Assembly (NCBI GenBank): GCA_016722515.1
Contig: JADKJE010000001.1
Location: forward strand, 434,001-498,000
Reading direction: 5' to 3'
DNA from: Alphaproteobacteria bacterium
Lineage (GTDB): Bacteria > Pseudomonadota > Alphaproteobacteria > Rickettsiales > JADKJE01
DNA length: 64,000 nt
Shown here: one piece after another, positions 63,175 to 64,000 of the stretch
Layout: every line of letters begins with the position of its first letter
Position numbering within the stretch: the first letter of the stretch is position 1
Translations under genes and position numbers: made by a program
The notes under the pieces: generated by a model
The model's database searches: none
Told to the model about the DNA's origin: nothing
Seen by the model: only the letters and a program-made list of their open reading frames with translations

Positions 63175-64000
63175 ATGAAACAAAGCAGAAAAAACGGAAA
63201 AAATTTCTTTTTCTGGGTACTCATTATTGTTGCAGTTACACTTTCTTATAATTTTTTTAAAAACCTAGGAGAGATACGAGGGCAGTCCATCCCTTTTTCA
63301 GATTTTCTTGAAAAGGTTGATGCAGGTCAAGTTGCTGACGTTGCCATTAATAATTCCAATATTAACGGTCACCTAAAAGACGGTGCTGGATTTAAAACGC
63401 TTGCCCCCAATTATCCTGACCTTATTTCTGATTTGCGCGACAAGCATGTTCGGATTGAAGTCGTGGAAGAGGACGTGAATTGGATTGTGACCCTACTCTT
63501 TTCATTTGGCCCGGTCGTGTTGCTGATCGGTGCTTATATTTTTGTGTGGAAACAAATGCAAAGCGGTGGATCATCGGCCATGAGCTTCGGTAAATCGCGT
63601 GCTCGACTGATGACGGAAAAACAAGAAAAAGTAACCTTTAAAGATGTTGCTGGAATCGAAGAGGCACAGGAAGAACTGGAAGAAATCGTTGAATTTCTAA
63701 AAGATCCTGGAAAATTTCAAAAACTCGGTGGAAAAATTCCTAAAGGCTGCCTGCTGATTGGTCCTCCAGGAACCGGTAAAACGCTGCTTGCCCGTGCTAT
63801 TGCTGGAGAAGCTAATGTTCCTTTTTTCAGCATCTCCGGTTCTGACTTTGTTGAAATGTTCGTCGGCGTAGGTGCAAGCCGTGTTCGTAATATGTTTGAA
63901 CAAGGTAAAAAACACGCACCATGTATTATCTTTATCGATGAAATTGATGCCGTAGGACGTAACCGCGGCTCGGGTCTTGGCAATAGTAATGATGAGCGTG
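63175..64000 (+). CDS. ftsH: ATP-dependent zinc metalloprotease FtsH, N-terminal part
   Basis: The frame is open from ATG 63175 to the window end (275 codons), so the protein is partial. It has two membrane segments (about 11-27 and 103-125) around a periplasmic domain, then the AAA+ domain with VTFKDVAGIEEAQEEL, Walker A GPPGTGKT (196-203) and Walker B IIFIDEID (251-258). The protease HEXXH motif and the C-terminus lie outside. FtsH degrades membrane and regulatory proteins, including sigma-32 in E. coli. Confidence 0.97.
   Translation, partial: MKQSRKNGKNFFFWVLIIVAVTLSYNFFKNLGEIRGQSIPFSDFLEKVDAGQVADVAINNSNINGHLKDGAGFKTLAPNYPDLISDLRDKHVRIEVVEEDVNWIVTLLFSFGPVVLLIGAYIFVWKQMQSGGSSAMSFGKSRARLMTEKQEKVTFKDVAGIEEAQEELEEIVEFLKDPGKFQKLGGKIPKGCLLIGPPGTGKTLLARAIAGEANVPFFSISGSDFVEMFVGVGASRVRNMFEQGKKHAPCIIFIDEIDAVGRNRGSGLGNSNDER

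Overview
The window looks like part of an alphaproteobacterial chromosome of medium GC. The evidence is the set of gene families: a fused IspDF, a HemB with aspartate instead of cysteine in its metal site, a short DnaA-like Hda protein, PleC/DivJ-type histidine kinases, CcmA/CcmB, a DUF2125 protein, and an isc cluster with IscR and two cysteine desulfurases. Two very large, visibly AT-rich genes (an ankyrin-repeat protein and a 1965-residue protein I do not recognise) and a family of dispersed intergenic repeats would fit a host-associated lineage such as Rickettsiales or Holosporales. That placement is inference; there is no rRNA here to settle it.

Layout. At 1-213 is the N-terminus of a ComEC-like gene running off the left edge. 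At 645-2558 is htpG, with a heat-shock-type promoter. At 2898-11905 a long leftward block holds a histidine kinase and response regulator, a flavin oxidoreductase, ispDF (frameshifted), coaD, mltB, rlpA and dacA; the last three act on peptidoglycan. At 12095-14704 lie pheA (frameshifted), an SH3-domain secreted protein and hemB (rightward). A MbcA/ParS-RES toxin-antitoxin pair sits at 14774-15909, then gyrA and a MotA/TolQ/ExbB protein (leftward), prmA (rightward) and ccmAB (leftward).

At 22346-29613 is the most unusual block: repeats and a long hairpin, then the 1965-residue gene with a small ORF overlapping its start. At 29614-35708 a rightward run holds ligA, two flavoprotein genes and folD. 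At 35826-40144 a leftward run holds fdx, DUF2125, DUF2066, an AI-2E-type permease and hda. The ankyrin gene (40517-44218) separates fdx from the rest of the isc cluster, cysE-iscR-desulfurase-iscS-iscU-iscA-hscB-hscA (51433 down to 44517).

From 51690 come an alpha/beta hydrolase, anmK, a second PleC-like kinase, and then the Tol-Pal envelope system (tolQRAB, two tandem pal-like genes, cpoB), tilS and the 5' part of ftsH, which runs off the right edge.

Two otherwise well-conserved genes (ispDF and pheA) are each broken by a single missing base in a homopolymer run, so consensus error must be excluded before calling them pseudogenes. The strongest candidates for something new are the 1965-residue protein with its overlapping small ORF, the ankyrin gene lodged inside the isc cluster, and the composite intergenic repeat family.
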